A stretch of DNA of 64,000 nt from Shewanella phaeophyticola (GCF_025398315.1 NZ_JAODOQ010000001.1:4340001-4404000), one strand, 5' to 3'; shown: positions 52,861 to 62,112, numbered from the stretch's first letter. Notes: a model not told the origin generated them from the sequence alone. Made by a program: numbers and translations.

Positions 52861-54399
52861 ATGCCGACTTACTCATTTGAATTGATCCCAGGCACCTTAA
52901 CATTGGCACAAACTCGCGCCATCAGCCGCAATAACGTCAAGATAACGCTTGCTAAAGATGCGATTAAAGATATTAATCAAAGTACTGAAATTGTCCAGCA
53001 AGTGCTGCGTGAAGGTCGTACTGTATATGGCATCAATACTGGGTTTGGCTTGTTGGCCAACACCAAAATAGCACCGCAAGATTTACAAGTTTTGCAGCGA
53101 TCAATTGTGTTGTCTCATGCCGCAGGTATTGGCCAATACATGCAAGATGCCACAGTGCGTTTAATGATGGTGTTAAAAATTAACTCATTAAGCCGTGGGT
53201 TTTCTGGTATTCGTCTAGAGGTGATTGAGTTTTTAATTCAGTTAGTGAATGCCGGCGTATATCCGTGCGTACCCGAGAAAGGCTCTGTCGGTGCATCGGG
53301 CGACTTAGCACCATTAGCGCATATGTGTTTGCCATTATTAGGCGAAGGCGAAATGAGCTATAAAGAGCAAATTATATCGGCAAGCGAAGGCCTAGAGGTT
53401 GCAGGGTTAGCGCCGATTGAACTGGCTGCTAAAGAAGGCTTGGCGTTATTAAATGGCACTCAAGCATCAACAGCATTAGCGTTAGAAGGTTTATTTAATG
53501 CAGAAGATTTGTTTGCCGCCAGTTCTGTGATTGGTGCCATGAGTGTTGAAGCAGCAATGGGCAGTCGAAGCCCATTTGATGCACGTATTCATTCCGCCCG
53601 AGGGCAAACAGGTCAAATTGATTCGGCGGCGATATTTCGTCATTTGTTAACAAGCGAATCAGAGATCAGCCAAAGCCACAGTAATTGTGAAAAAGTACAA
53701 GATCCATACTCACTGCGTTGCCAGCCACAGGTATTGGGCGCGTGTTTAACTCAAATTCGTCAAGCGGCAGAAGTGCTAGGGGCTGAAGCCAATGGCGTGA
53801 CCGATAATCCGTTAGTGTTTCAAGATACTGGCGACATTATATCTGGCGGTAACTTTCATGCAGAACCCGTGGCAATGGCGGCAGATAACCTAGCGATTGC
53901 CATTGCTGAAATGGGTGCGATTGCTGAGCGTCGTATGGCGCTGCTGATTGACGCTAGCTTGTCAAAATTACCGCCATTTTTGGTCAATAATGGTGGGGTG
54001 AATTCAGGCTTTATGATTGCACAGGTTACGGCAGCGGCACTGGCTTCTGAAAATAAAACCTATGCTCATCCAGCTTCGGTAGACAGTTTACCCACATCGG
54101 CAAATCAAGAAGACCATGTATCGATGGCAACCTTTGCCGCACGTCGTTTGCGAGACATGAGTGAAAACACCCGTGGCGTGTTAGCAATTGAACTACTCGC
54201 TGCGGCGCAAGGGCTAGATTTTAGAAGCCCATTACAGCCCAGTACTGCCATTGCTAAGGCAAAAGCTGAGCTAAGAGAAATCGTGTCGTTTTATGATCAA
54301 GACCGCTATTTTGCCCCTGATATCGATAACACCGTTAATTTACTGCTTAGTGCGAGTTTTAATCGACTATTACCGCCAGAGTTAATGCCAAGCTTTTAG
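52861..54399 (+). CDS. hutH: Histidine ammonia-lyase
   Basis: 512 residues. The MIO-forming triad is in GSVGASGDLAPLAHM (Ala145-Ser-Gly). Other HAL motifs are TVYGINTGFGLLANT, LLNGTQASTALAL, VQDPYSLRCQPQVLGA and SGGNFHAEPVAMAADN. It starts 3 bp after hutU, so both are one operon. It removes ammonia from histidine to give urocanate. It ends in a very strong hairpin. Confidence 0.96.
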   Translation: MPTYSFELIPGTLTLAQTRAISRNNVKITLAKDAIKDINQSTEIVQQVLREGRTVYGINTGFGLLANTKIAPQDLQVLQRSIVLSHAAGIGQYMQDATVRLMMVLKINSLSRGFSGIRLEVIEFLIQLVNAGVYPCVPEKGSVGASGDLAPLAHMCLPLLGEGEMSYKEQIISASEGLEVAGLAPIELAAKEGLALLNGTQASTALALEGLFNAEDLFAASSVIGAMSVEAAMGSRSPFDARIHSARGQTGQIDSAAIFRHLLTSESEISQSHSNCEKVQDPYSLRCQPQVLGACLTQIRQAAEVLGAEANGVTDNPLVFQDTGDIISGGNFHAEPVAMAADNLAIAIAEMGAIAERRMALLIDASLSKLPPFLVNNGGVNSGFMIAQVTAAALASENKTYAHPASVDSLPTSANQEDHVSMATFAARRLRDMSENTRGVLAIELLAAAQGLDFRSPLQPSTAIAKAKAELREIVSFYDQDRYFAPDIDNTVNLLLSASFNRLLPPELMPSF

Positions 54400-54402
54400 G
54401 AT

Positions 54403-54444
54403 TTAGCAAACAAAAAGGATCGCGAGATCCTTTTTGTTTGCTAA
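54403..54444 (+). terminator. Terminator of hutUH
   Basis: A perfect 19 bp stem, ending TTAGCAAACAAAAAGGATC, with a GCGA loop. It is long and symmetric, with T-rich strand on both sides. Confidence 0.88.
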
Positions 54445-54616
54445 ACTCCCCTTGATTATCGCCAGTGGTATGCTGAGTTAACTTTATTGAATGAATGTAC
54501 TGAATTGAATACTCAATTAAGTGCATAATACTTGCAGTAAAAACCTTCGGTTTTGTTTGTCTTCTGGGTATTAAACGTTCCTTTGTGTAAAGGACTATGT
54601 GGCTAAGGATTTGTGA

Positions 54617-55885
54617 GTGAATACAGAATTTAGGGTAGAGGTTGCCTCTTGGTTAACCCAGCTAGGCATTGACAGTCAGCCAACAGATGGTGTGGCGACA
54701 TCGGTATTAATTTTTGCTTGTTTGCTTATTGCTGGCATTGCTTATTACATTACCCATCGATTTGTGGTGCATGGACTTAATGCGGTTATTCGCCGCTCAT
54801 CAGTCACCTGGGACGATATTTTTATGCGCTTTAATGTGCTAGAGCGCTTAGCGTTATTAGTGCCTATTGTGCTGTTAGATTTGCTTATTCCGATTGTGAT
54901 CAATTCACATGAGTTTGCCAGTGTCATTATTGACCGCCTCCTTAGTTCATTGCTGGTGTTCTTTATTTTAAGGGCTATTTATGGTGCGCTAAATGCTGTT
55001 GATGAAATAGCCGATGTTAATCATGTAAACCGCCGAATACCGGTTAAAAGCTTTGTGCAGCTCACTAAGTTATTCCTATTTTTTATTGGCTTAATTATAG
55101 TTTTCTCAATACTAGCCGACCAGTCGCCTATTTACTTTTTTAGCGGTTTAGGTGTCGCTACTGGTTTTATGATGTTGGTGTTTCGCGACACTATTTTGGG
55201 CTTTGTTGCCGGTATTCAGCTTGCGGCTAACCGCATGGTGAGCAAAGGCGACTGGATCCAAATGGATAAGTACGCCGCTGACGGCGCGGTAGAAGATGTC
55301 ACATTAACGACCGTAAAAGTGCGCAATTGGGACAATACCATCACCATGATCCCTGCGTATGCTTTGGTGTCTGATGCTTTTAAAAACTGGCGGGGCATGT
55401 CTGAGTCAGGCGGGCGTCGTATTAAACGTTCAGTGAATATTGACGTTAACAGTATTAAATTTTTAACAGATGAAGAACGTATTCGTTTAGGTAAAGTGAA
55501 TTACCTAAAAGAGTATTTACCACAAATATTCAGTGAAATTAGTGCGGCCAATGCCAATATTAGCGATATTGATATGAAAGTTAACGGGCGCCATTTAACT
55601 AATATCGGTACTTTTAGGGCGTACTTACAAGAGTATTTACGTCGTCATGACAAAATTCATAAAGACATGACCTTAATGGTTAGGCAGCTCGCGCCAACCA
55701 CTGAGGGCTTGCCGATCGAACTGTATATTTTTACCAATGATATCCGTTGGACGTATTACGAAGGGATTCAAGCTGATATTTTTGACCATGTTTTTGCAGT
55801 GTTGCCTGAGTTTGGGTTACGGGCATTTCAAAACCCAACCGGTAATGATATTCGCAGCATTAAACAATACAGTGAGCAGCAATAG
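54617..55885 (+). CDS. Small-conductance mechanosensitive channel (MscS family)
   Basis: 422 residues from a GTG start (AAGGAT before it). Four N-terminal membrane segments (VLIFACLLIAGIAYYITHRF; LALLVPIVLLDLLIPIVI; LLSSLLVFFILRAIYGAL; LFLFFIGLIIVFSILADQ) lead into the pore/beta domain with FSGLGVATGFMMLVFRDTILGFVAGIQLAANRMVSKGDWI and TVKVRNWDNTITMIPAYALVSDAF, the MscS signature. The long C-terminus resembles the YbdG/MscM-type group. It opens under membrane tension to release solutes. Alone, before a hydrolase gene 22 bp on. Confidence 0.92.
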   Translation: MNTEFRVEVASWLTQLGIDSQPTDGVATSVLIFACLLIAGIAYYITHRFVVHGLNAVIRRSSVTWDDIFMRFNVLERLALLVPIVLLDLLIPIVINSHEFASVIIDRLLSSLLVFFILRAIYGALNAVDEIADVNHVNRRIPVKSFVQLTKLFLFFIGLIIVFSILADQSPIYFFSGLGVATGFMMLVFRDTILGFVAGIQLAANRMVSKGDWIQMDKYAADGAVEDVTLTTVKVRNWDNTITMIPAYALVSDAFKNWRGMSESGGRRIKRSVNIDVNSIKFLTDEERIRLGKVNYLKEYLPQIFSEISAANANISDIDMKVNGRHLTNIGTFRAYLQEYLRRHDKIHKDMTLMVRQLAPTTEGLPIELYIFTNDIRWTYYEGIQADIFDHVFAVLPEFGLRAFQNPTGNDIRSIKQYSEQQ

Positions 55886-55907
55886 TCAATCGGTAAGGAT
55901 GTGAGTT

Positions 55908-57407
55908 GTGGCTAAGTGTCGTTATAGTCAAGGCGCTGTTTTACAGCGTCGGTTACTCCAACGGGTGCGCTTTTTAGTCTGTTACGTGTTGGCCATTACC
56001 TGTGTCATCTTGCCTGCACAGGCCAATTGGTTCAGTGATATTCATCGTAGTGTCAGTGGTGATGAAAAAGCGCCTAGCCTGAATCCTCTTAGCCTTGCTG
56101 AATTAGCTGACTATCCTGCAGATTATACCTATGAGCGCGTTATCGCGCCCAGCCATCAAGCGCCAGTATTTGTTTTGCAAGCCGGTCTTGAGCATCGCGA
56201 CACTGTGGTGCTTATTCATGGCTTAGGTGACCAGGCGTCGAAAGATTGGTTAACGGTAATCCCAACACTTGCTAAGCAATACCATGTGGTGGCTATCGAT
56301 TTACCCGGATTTGGCTTATCTCAAGGAGCTGTATTTACTTACTCGCCGCAACAATACGCCAAAGTTATCGATTGGCTGATAACTCAATATCGCCATGATG
56401 GCCAAGTTTACCTTGTGGGTCACTCTATGGGCGCGGCTATCAGTGTGTATTATGCCAGCCAATATCCTGGGCGTATTCAACAATTGGTGTTGGTCGATGC
56501 GGCCGGTATTTTAGATCGTACCGCCTACATTAAGCGGATTTCGACCCGCGATAATGATCAGGCCGATTTACCTCAGAGTGTTAGACGAGTTTTGGCTCGG
56601 GTAGACAACCTTGCCGATAAATTATTGGAGAAAACCGGCACAGGTTTTGACCCAACACGGATTTTTAGTGGTGACTCCTCGTTACGTAATATGACCATTG
56701 GCGAGCAAACTAATGTTAATGCGGCACTGGCGTTGATGGAACAAAATTTCTCGGTGTTAAGTTATCAATCCGTTCCGCCAACTCAGATTATTTGGGGCGG
56801 TCAGGATATCGTGGCACCGCTGCGCACAGCTTATGCGTTGCAACATGTTTTACCTCGTTCTCAGTTGCAGGTGATTAATCAAGCTAACCATGTGCCAATG
56901 AAGTCTCATCCCAATGAGTTTAATCAGTTGTTATTAGATAGCCTTAACGCCACGATTGAGCCTCGAAAAGCTCGACCACAAAATAACAGTGAGCGAATGA
57001 GCCGCTGCTTTCAAGATGATCAGAGTGAATTTAGCGGTCAATATCAGCAAATAATATTGAACGATTGTAAGTTGGCGCGCTTTGATAATGTGGATGTGAA
57101 GCACCTGGACACGACAGACTCTATTGTTACCATAACTGCAAGTCGTATTGGTACGGCCAATCAAACCATGCAAATGACTCGCAGTGTCATTAATGCTACA
57201 GACACTGTAATACTTGGCCAAATGCAAAGTCATCGCAGTCGTTTTGATTTTGCCGGGGTCAGTTTTTACGGTGAGTCGCCAGTGTTTGTATCGCAAGCAT
57301 CAACTCGACTTGTACTATCACTAACAAGAATTATCACTCCCACCCAATCGACACGCCTGGGTGGAAGTTACGTATTAGCTGAGCAAAGCCTAGAAAGTGC
57401 GTTGTAA
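55908..57407 (+). CDS. Exported alpha/beta hydrolase with extra C-terminal domain
   Basis: 499 residues, GTG start with AAGGAT. A signal peptide (FLVCYVLAITCVILPAQAN) is followed by an alpha/beta hydrolase: VVLIHGLGDQASKDW (oxyanion HG), VAIDLPGFGLSQG, nucleophile LVGHSMGAAISVYYASQYP, the acid in IIWGGQDIVAPLR and the His in INQANHVPMKSHP. After residue ~345 there is a domain of about 150 residues (RCFQDDQSEFSGQYQQIILNDCKLARFDNVDVKHLDT) that I do not recognise and which has beta-rich character. Its last 40 bp overlap the convergent acyltransferase gene. Probably a periplasmic esterase or lipase. Confidence 0.8.
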   Translation: MAKCRYSQGAVLQRRLLQRVRFLVCYVLAITCVILPAQANWFSDIHRSVSGDEKAPSLNPLSLAELADYPADYTYERVIAPSHQAPVFVLQAGLEHRDTVVLIHGLGDQASKDWLTVIPTLAKQYHVVAIDLPGFGLSQGAVFTYSPQQYAKVIDWLITQYRHDGQVYLVGHSMGAAISVYYASQYPGRIQQLVLVDAAGILDRTAYIKRISTRDNDQADLPQSVRRVLARVDNLADKLLEKTGTGFDPTRIFSGDSSLRNMTIGEQTNVNAALALMEQNFSVLSYQSVPPTQIIWGGQDIVAPLRTAYALQHVLPRSQLQVINQANHVPMKSHPNEFNQLLLDSLNATIEPRKARPQNNSERMSRCFQDDQSEFSGQYQQIILNDCKLARFDNVDVKHLDTTDSIVTITASRIGTANQTMQMTRSVINATDTVILGQMQSHRSRFDFAGVSFYGESPVFVSQASTRLVLSLTRIITPTQSTRLGGSYVLAEQSLESAL

Positions 57408-57982
57408 TACTTAATGGCGTTCAGTTGAGGATTGTAACTGGTAATTTGGGATTTTTTGGGACGATAGCCTGTGATGGTGCGATAAAAATCCATTAATTGG
57501 TTCATTTCTGTTTCAATATTGCCTGTTGGAGTTAAAGGCGGCGAGAGCACAATGGTTTTGCGGCCAAAATCTAAACCTACTGGGACAATATCTACCTGTG
57601 CTTTAACTGCAATATGATAAAAACCGCTTTTCCAGCGAGTAACAGGGCTACGTGTGCCTTCTGGTGCCAGCGCTAACTTGTAGTTGGGATCTTGTTGAAA
57701 CAACTGTGCAGCAGCATCGACGAGGTTATTATGTCTGCGCCTATCAACAGGGCTGCCACCCATCGCACGAAATAGCCATCCCCAAGGCGCAATAAACAAT
57801 TGGTGCTTGCCTAGGAAATGGATTTTTGTACCTAATGCGCTTCGGGCAATAATCCCAATAATAAAGTCCCAATTGCTGGTATGAGAGCCAACTATCATCA
57901 CGCACGATTGAGTTTTATCGAACTGTCCTTCAAACGTCCACCCCAGCAGACGCATTAATCTTATACACAAAGTGTTTATCAT
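57368..57982 (-). CDS. Lysophospholipid acyltransferase family protein (PlsC-like)
   Basis: 204 residues: the HX4D motif SHTSNWDF and APEGTRSPVTRWKSGFYHIA (second conserved block), GSPVDRRRHNNLVD between, and PVGLDFGRKTIVLSPPL. The start ATG 57982 has AGGA before it. It would add an acyl chain to a lysophospholipid or related acceptor. It runs convergent with, and overlaps 40 bp of, the exported hydrolase. Confidence 0.85.
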   Translation of the reverse strand: MINTLCIRLMRLLGWTFEGQFDKTQSCVMIVGSHTSNWDFIIGIIARSALGTKIHFLGKHQLFIAPWGWLFRAMGGSPVDRRRHNNLVDAAAQLFQQDPNYKLALAPEGTRSPVTRWKSGFYHIAVKAQVDIVPVGLDFGRKTIVLSPPLTPTGNIETEMNQLMDFYRTITGYRPKKSQITSYNPQLNAIKYYNALSRLCSANT

Positions 57983-58040
57983 AGTGGAGTCCTAATCAGA
58001 GCGTTTACGCTTCTTATTATTGTAGCCTTTCTTAACGTAC

Positions 58041-58133
58041 GACTGCATGGATGCAGGAGGTAGAGCAACGCAGGAGCAGTTGCCGACGACTGCATGGATG
58101 CAGGAGGTAGAGCAACGCAGGAGCAGTTGCCGA
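58041..58133 (-). repeat. 47 bp tandem repeat, two copies (second locus)
   Basis: Two units of the same 47 bp sequence as the eight-copy array at 39224-39599, in the opposite orientation and with the CTGCATCCATG variant. The flanking bases are shared as well (GTACGACTGCAT on one side, CATAGT(C/T)G(C/T)TCTCGG on the other), so the repeat moves or expands as a defined element. It lies in the 57983-58350 gap, which otherwise shows no gene. Confidence 0.9.
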
Positions 58134-58350
58134 GAACGACTATGTCTTCAAAAGGTTGGTTCAAATACCTCACTGATCATTTTCGCTAAAAGAGCAAATT
58201 CTAATGCGGATGGGTATGACGCACCCAATAGGGGCGTTTAGTGATTAAAGCATATAATCTACTCTTCGCCAATTGACTATGAGATTGGCTGTAGCGGGCT
58301 GATTCAATAAGTCATGCCCGCAGCAATATGCGATATAGGGGATGAGAGAG

Positions 58351-58818
58351 TTAGTGAGTGGTTGGCTTATCGAACTCTGCGATGCGCTTGGCTTCATCTA
58401 AAATGACTTGCTCTAGTTCTGCTTCAGACTTCATCCGTTCTAAATCATATTTCATCCGCTGTTGTTTTGGCAGGGCTTTACGTGCGTCCATGATGGGATG
58501 ATCTCGAATGATGTCATAGTGAACAAATAAGTTAGGAAAATCACCAGCCACTTGTTCTGACATTGATAATGCATCAAACAGTTTACCAATGCGCACCACA
58601 CCTTCAGAAAGCTCGCAGCGGTCTTCTAACATGGCTGCAGCAATATAACGAATATCGGTAAGGATTTGCTGTCTACGCTCTTCCGCTTTGGCTTGACGCT
58701 CTGCCTGCGCTTTTTGGTTGGCCTCAGTGCGGCGCTTAAGGGTTAATAATAGGTGAGTGGCGTACGCGGCAAGGGCGATGATAATGAGTAATGCAATAAT
58801 AATGGCGATAGTTGGCAC
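58351..58818 (-). CDS. DUF2489 membrane-anchored protein
   Basis: 155 residues from a GTG start with AAAGGA. One N-terminal anchor (PTIAIIIALLIIIALAAYATHLLL), a charged coiled coil (KRRTEANQKAQAERQAKAEERRQQILTDI) and then the DUF2489 domain (IRYIAAAMLEDRCELSEGVVRIGKLFDAL...LFVHYDIIRDHP). It lies downstream of yihI in the same direction, as in other gammaproteobacteria. Function unknown. Confidence 0.87.
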   Translation of the reverse strand: MPTIAIIIALLIIIALAAYATHLLLTLKRRTEANQKAQAERQAKAEERRQQILTDIRYIAAAMLEDRCELSEGVVRIGKLFDALSMSEQVAGDFPNLFVHYDIIRDHPIMDARKALPKQQRMKYDLERMKSEAELEQVILDEAKRIAEFDKPTTH

Positions 58819-58839
58819 AATTTATCCTTTTTTGAATAC

Positions 58840-58901
58840 AAAACTGGCGCGAACCTAGTTTATTGGGGATTTACCCAATCAACTAGGTGTGCGCCAGTTT
58901 A
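58840..58901. terminator. Long hairpin between yihI and the DUF2489 gene
   Basis: AAACTGGCGC pairs with GCGCCAGTTT and inside it CCTAGTT pairs with AACTAGG, then TTGGG with CCCAA, around a short loop: about 25 paired bases with one internal bulge. It may be a terminator of yihI or a mobile palindromic unit. No strong T tract on the yihI side. Confidence 0.55.
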
Positions 58902-58930
58902 TTCCATTCAAATGAAATTCATTGAGTGGT

Positions 58931-59478
58931 TTAGTCTTGTTTTTGATAATCTTTAAGCAGATCTGCGCCTGACTCAAAACGATTTAATAGCTCGTCGTCT
59001 GTCAGTTGCTTTTTAGGGCTAGGCGCAGGTGCTTCACCACCTTCAGTTAGCCCTAAACGTTGCATTAACTGCTCGATTTTGTCTAATTGAATATCTAACC
59101 ATTTTTGATCGGCGTTAGACAGATCGCGACCTTCTTCAAGTTGGTCAAGCAACTGATTTAGTCTTGGATCTTCTTCTAGCTTCAGCAATTTTTGCTCGTC
59201 AGTTATTTTAGGCTGTTTAGGCTTAACCACTAACGGCTCAGTGATTGATGTTGGCAATGATAATGCAACCGGTTTTTTACTGCCATGACGTGCATCTTTT
59301 GTTACTGCTACGCCACTGCCAGAAGCTTGTTTAAGTAACGCTTCATTATGACGGCTGCCAGATTTACGGCCAGATTCTGATTTTTTACCATCGACCGCTT
59401 TACGATCGGTTTTTTTACTCTTGGGGCAAACTTAGAGCCGTTTTCGCCGCCTTTGCGAGTTTTTTTACTGCGAGCCAT
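58931..59478 (-). pseudogene. yihI: Der GTPase-activating protein YihI, frameshifted
   Basis: The start is MARSKKTRKGGENG, and the C-terminal block (QPKITDEQKLLKLEEDPRLNQLLDQLEEGRDLSNADQKWLDIQLDKIEQLMQRLGL...ELLNRFESGADLLKDYQ) is YihI. The two lie in different frames; the break is in a T7 run at 59410-59416 where T8 would give VKKTDRKAVDGKKSESGRKS. Restored length is about 182 residues. YihI regulates the ribosome-assembly GTPase Der. A homopolymer miscount is likely. Confidence 0.85.
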
Positions 59479-59533
59479 GATGTTCTCGTTAGGTTTTCTA
59501 AACACGTCCTTGCAGAGTAATTTCTCCAAGGCA

Positions 59534-60196
59534 CTAAATAAGGATGCGCTTTATATCAGGTTTTGACGATTTTTGCATCAAAACCAGATCTTTTGCTGCA
59601 AATAATAGCTCAAAATCACTGTGAGAAGCTAAATATTCGAATGTTGTTTGCTGATAGAAGCTCACATGAGTGGGATTATTTTTATAATGCCACTTCGCAA
59701 ATAGGGCTTTGTCTGTGAGTAGTGGGGTGCTAATGGCTAACCAGCCATTAGGCTTAATCAGTTGGCTTAATAATTTCCATTCGCGAATGGGATGCCTAAA
59801 GTGCTCAAACACTCGGTAACAACAAACAAAATCGTAGTTCTGACTTAAAACAGACTGATCGGCAGCAAAGAATGGGTCGTATTGATTCACTTGATGGCCG
59901 GCTTCAACAATGCTCAGCTGACTTTTTTCATCTAATACTCTACCAAAGTTTAGGCCTTTTAAACTGCCTGTTTGTTGCTCGGCGATTTGCGCTAACAGGG
60001 GTAAAACAAATTGTGATAGTTGTTTTTGTTTAGATGATTTTTGTGCCCGACCATATCGCTGACGTTCTAGATTGGGCATAAGGTGTGAGTTTGGGCTAGC
60101 GAAGACTAAGTCGCATTGTGGGCAAGCGTAAAAAGCTCTTTTTTTGTCTTGAACAAAAAAATTGGCTGAATGATGACACAGTGGACATGGGCTCAT
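59534..60196 (-). CDS. Class I SAM-dependent methyltransferase with zinc ribbon
   Basis: About 220 residues. The N-terminus has two Cys pairs, CPLC...CPQC, in a ribbon (SPCPLCHHSANFFVQDKKRAFYACPQCDLVF), then a methyltransferase-like domain ending EHFRHPIREWKLLSQLIKPNGWLAISTPLL and THVSFYQQTTFEYLASHSDFEL. The glycine-rich SAM loop is poor: it reads LNFGRVLDEKSQL rather than LDFGxGxG, which may mean loss of activity or lost bases. ATG 60196 is chosen. Substrate unknown. Confidence 0.72.
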   Translation of the reverse strand: MSPCPLCHHSANFFVQDKKRAFYACPQCDLVFASPNSHLMPNLERQRYGRAQKSSKQKQLSQFVLPLLAQIAEQQTGSLKGLNFGRVLDEKSQLSIVEAGHQVNQYDPFFAADQSVLSQNYDFVCCYRVFEHFRHPIREWKLLSQLIKPNGWLAISTPLLTDKALFAKWHYKNNPTHVSFYQQTTFEYLASHSDFELLFAAKDLVLMQKSSKPDIKRILI

Positions 60197-60507
60197 TAAC
60201 GACAGCAGCACCTTAGTAAACAATATATAGTGATATTACCCATCCGCATTAGCATTTGCGCTTATAGCGAAATTTATCAGCGGAATATTCTGCGGTAGCC
60301 TTTTGAAGAACCCTCTGGCAAACATAGCGTCTCAATACCTTTGATGTTGATAACGATACCTGTAGTCATTTCCATTGTACTGGTTTTAGTGACGCAGCCT
60401 AAAATAGTTCACATTCTAATAAGGGTATGTATAACAATAAACTATACCAATGTCCAAGTGATAGATATAACCATTGGCTGTAGATATGCGATAAAAAACA
60501 CATAAAA

Positions 60508-60536
60508 AAAGGTGGCAGTAAACTGCCACCTTATAA
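60508..60536. terminator. Hairpin terminator upstream of the methyltransferase
   Basis: AAAGGTGGCAGT-AAA-CTGCCACCTT with A-rich left and AT-rich right flanks. No rightward gene is known before it, so its owner is unclear. Confidence 0.6.
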
Positions 60537-61174
60537 AACAGTGCTTAAATGCACCTTATTCTGATTCCAAGTATCCGTACTTGCTATGTGACTATCCCGG
60601 TCAGATCTTAACTTTTGTTTTGCTGTCCGTGCTTTTGTAGTTGTTATTGGTCATCGCTGACGCTTTTTTATATTCTGTCGCCGTCCTGACTACAGCTTCC
60701 GTAGATGGTCTTCAATGACACATCATTATCCTCTTTGTCTTCTGTGACTATCAGTCAACCATCCTTGTTTTTTGTACCTTCGAGCAAGCTTCTTATGGAT
60801 GCATCCTCAACAAAATGTTGATCCGCGGCTATTTGAATCATTCAAAAAACACCAAAAGGGTTACTCTGTTGTGTAAGGCAGTGCTAAATAGCGATTTGAC
60901 CAGTCGGTCAGTTCCTTACAAATTTTACGACCTGGATTTCAAATTGAAATCGCGACTCATGTTATTAATATTAGTGAGTGGCCTTAAATTATTATTGTTA
61001 TGACTTTTCTTTATTCTTATATCTTAAATGTATCAGTCCGAAATCTGTTTGATGTTATTAAGTTTATGGTCCAAACAGCTGGGTTTACCTCGGTACGGGG
61101 TGTATTTAACTCTAAAACCGTGAACTGTGTCAAGTATTAATGCAATCAGTTGACGTAAACGTCAGCTTTAGGGT
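60537..61174. other. Intergenic region with no recognised gene
   Basis: More than 600 bp with only short open frames of no family character. It holds a perfect dyad at 60897-60910 and probably the remains of an older gene. A short ATG frame on the minus strand (17 codons, MTNNNYKST...) has no support. I see no tRNA or known RNA. Confidence 0.5.
60897..60910. promoter_or_regulatory. Orphan dyad TGACC-AGTC-GGTCA
   Basis: A perfect 5+4+5 dyad of the type bound by TetR-family repressors, in a region with no gene beside it. Not linked to a promoter I can see. Confidence 0.35.
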
Positions 61175-61207
61175 AATAAAAATGAGCAATATATGCTCAT
61201 TTTTATT
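61175..61207. terminator. Terminator of cytochrome c4 gene
   Basis: AATAAAAATGAGCA pairs with TGCTCATTTTTATT; on the minus strand it ends the cytochrome gene and it could work in both directions. Confidence 0.85.
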
Positions 61208-61224
61208 ATCTCGAACTCAGTCTA

Positions 61225-61848
61225 TTATTTCTTAATGCTTGAAATATATTTAGATAGTGCTTCGATATCAGCATCTGACAATTTTTTAGCAACATCTTGC
61301 ATCATGCCATTTAAATCGTTGTTACGAGAACCGTCACGGAACTTAGTTAACTGGATTTTGATGTAGTTAGCATGTTGACCGCCAATCATAGGGAAGCCAG
61401 CCGCAGCAGCACCACTACCCTCAGGACCATGACATGCGATACAAGAGGTGATACCGCGGGCTGCATCGCCACCTTGGTAGAGTTTTTCGCCTGCTTCTAC
61501 GCCTTCAACCGCTGGATTAGCTGATTGAGTTTGGCTAGCGAAGAATGCTGAAATATCCGCGATATCAGTATCGCTTAACGCGATAGACATACCACCCATG
61601 ATTGGATCCATACGACCTTCTTTGCCACCAGTTTGCATGGCAGAGCGGAATTCAGTTAATTGCTTTTCAAGGTATGCAGGGTGTTGGCCTGCAAGTTTTG
61701 GGTACATATCGATCATGCTGTTGCCGTCAACACCGTGACAGGCAGAACATACGATTACTTTAGTTTTGCCGGCTTCAGCATTACCTTCAGCCATAGCAGG
61801 TGATGACATAGTGGCTACTACAGACAGCGCAAGAGCTAACTTTTTCAT
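61225..61848 (-). CDS. Dihaem cytochrome c4
   Basis: 207 residues: signal peptide (MKKLALALSVVATMSSPAMA), two haem domains with CSACHGVDGNSMIDMYPKLAGQHPAYLEKQL and CIACHGPEGSGAAAAGFPMIGGQHANYIKIQL, each with a distal Met (MDPIMGGMS; LNGMMQDVAKKL). Cytochrome c4 shuttles electrons in the periplasm to terminal oxidases or reductases. Its place beside engB and polA is common in Shewanella and neighbours. Confidence 0.94.
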   Translation of the reverse strand: MKKLALALSVVATMSSPAMAEGNAEAGKTKVIVCSACHGVDGNSMIDMYPKLAGQHPAYLEKQLTEFRSAMQTGGKEGRMDPIMGGMSIALSDTDIADISAFFASQTQSANPAVEGVEAGEKLYQGGDAARGITSCIACHGPEGSGAAAAGFPMIGGQHANYIKIQLTKFRDGSRNNDLNGMMQDVAKKLSDADIEALSKYISSIKK

Positions 61849-62112
61849 GGCGTTCCAACTTCTTGTTAATTTATTGTCCTGAGCTTACTAGGAAGACCCG
61901 CAAGCGTGGTAAAATGATTTTTCCAAGCACTTTGGTGTAGTTTACGTGGCTCGAGTACAACGAGATCAACTATGACTACTTCACACATATCAGCGTTGCT
62001 TGGTTAAATAATGTGATCAGGGTAATATTTTACACGAAAACGTGCAAAAGTAAGCAATTGTTAAACATTTATGGTAATGCATTTACTGAAAGTAATTTAA
62101 TTGGAGTGACTA

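Noticed and set aside
49011..54399. Functional link between the hut locus and the enoate reductase cluster (both could use urocanate)
   Set aside because: They are 45 kb apart with different regulators and nothing in the reductase shows urocanate specificity.
60815..61003. 62-codon open frame
   Set aside because: Low-complexity, leucine-rich end, no ribosome binding site, no family.
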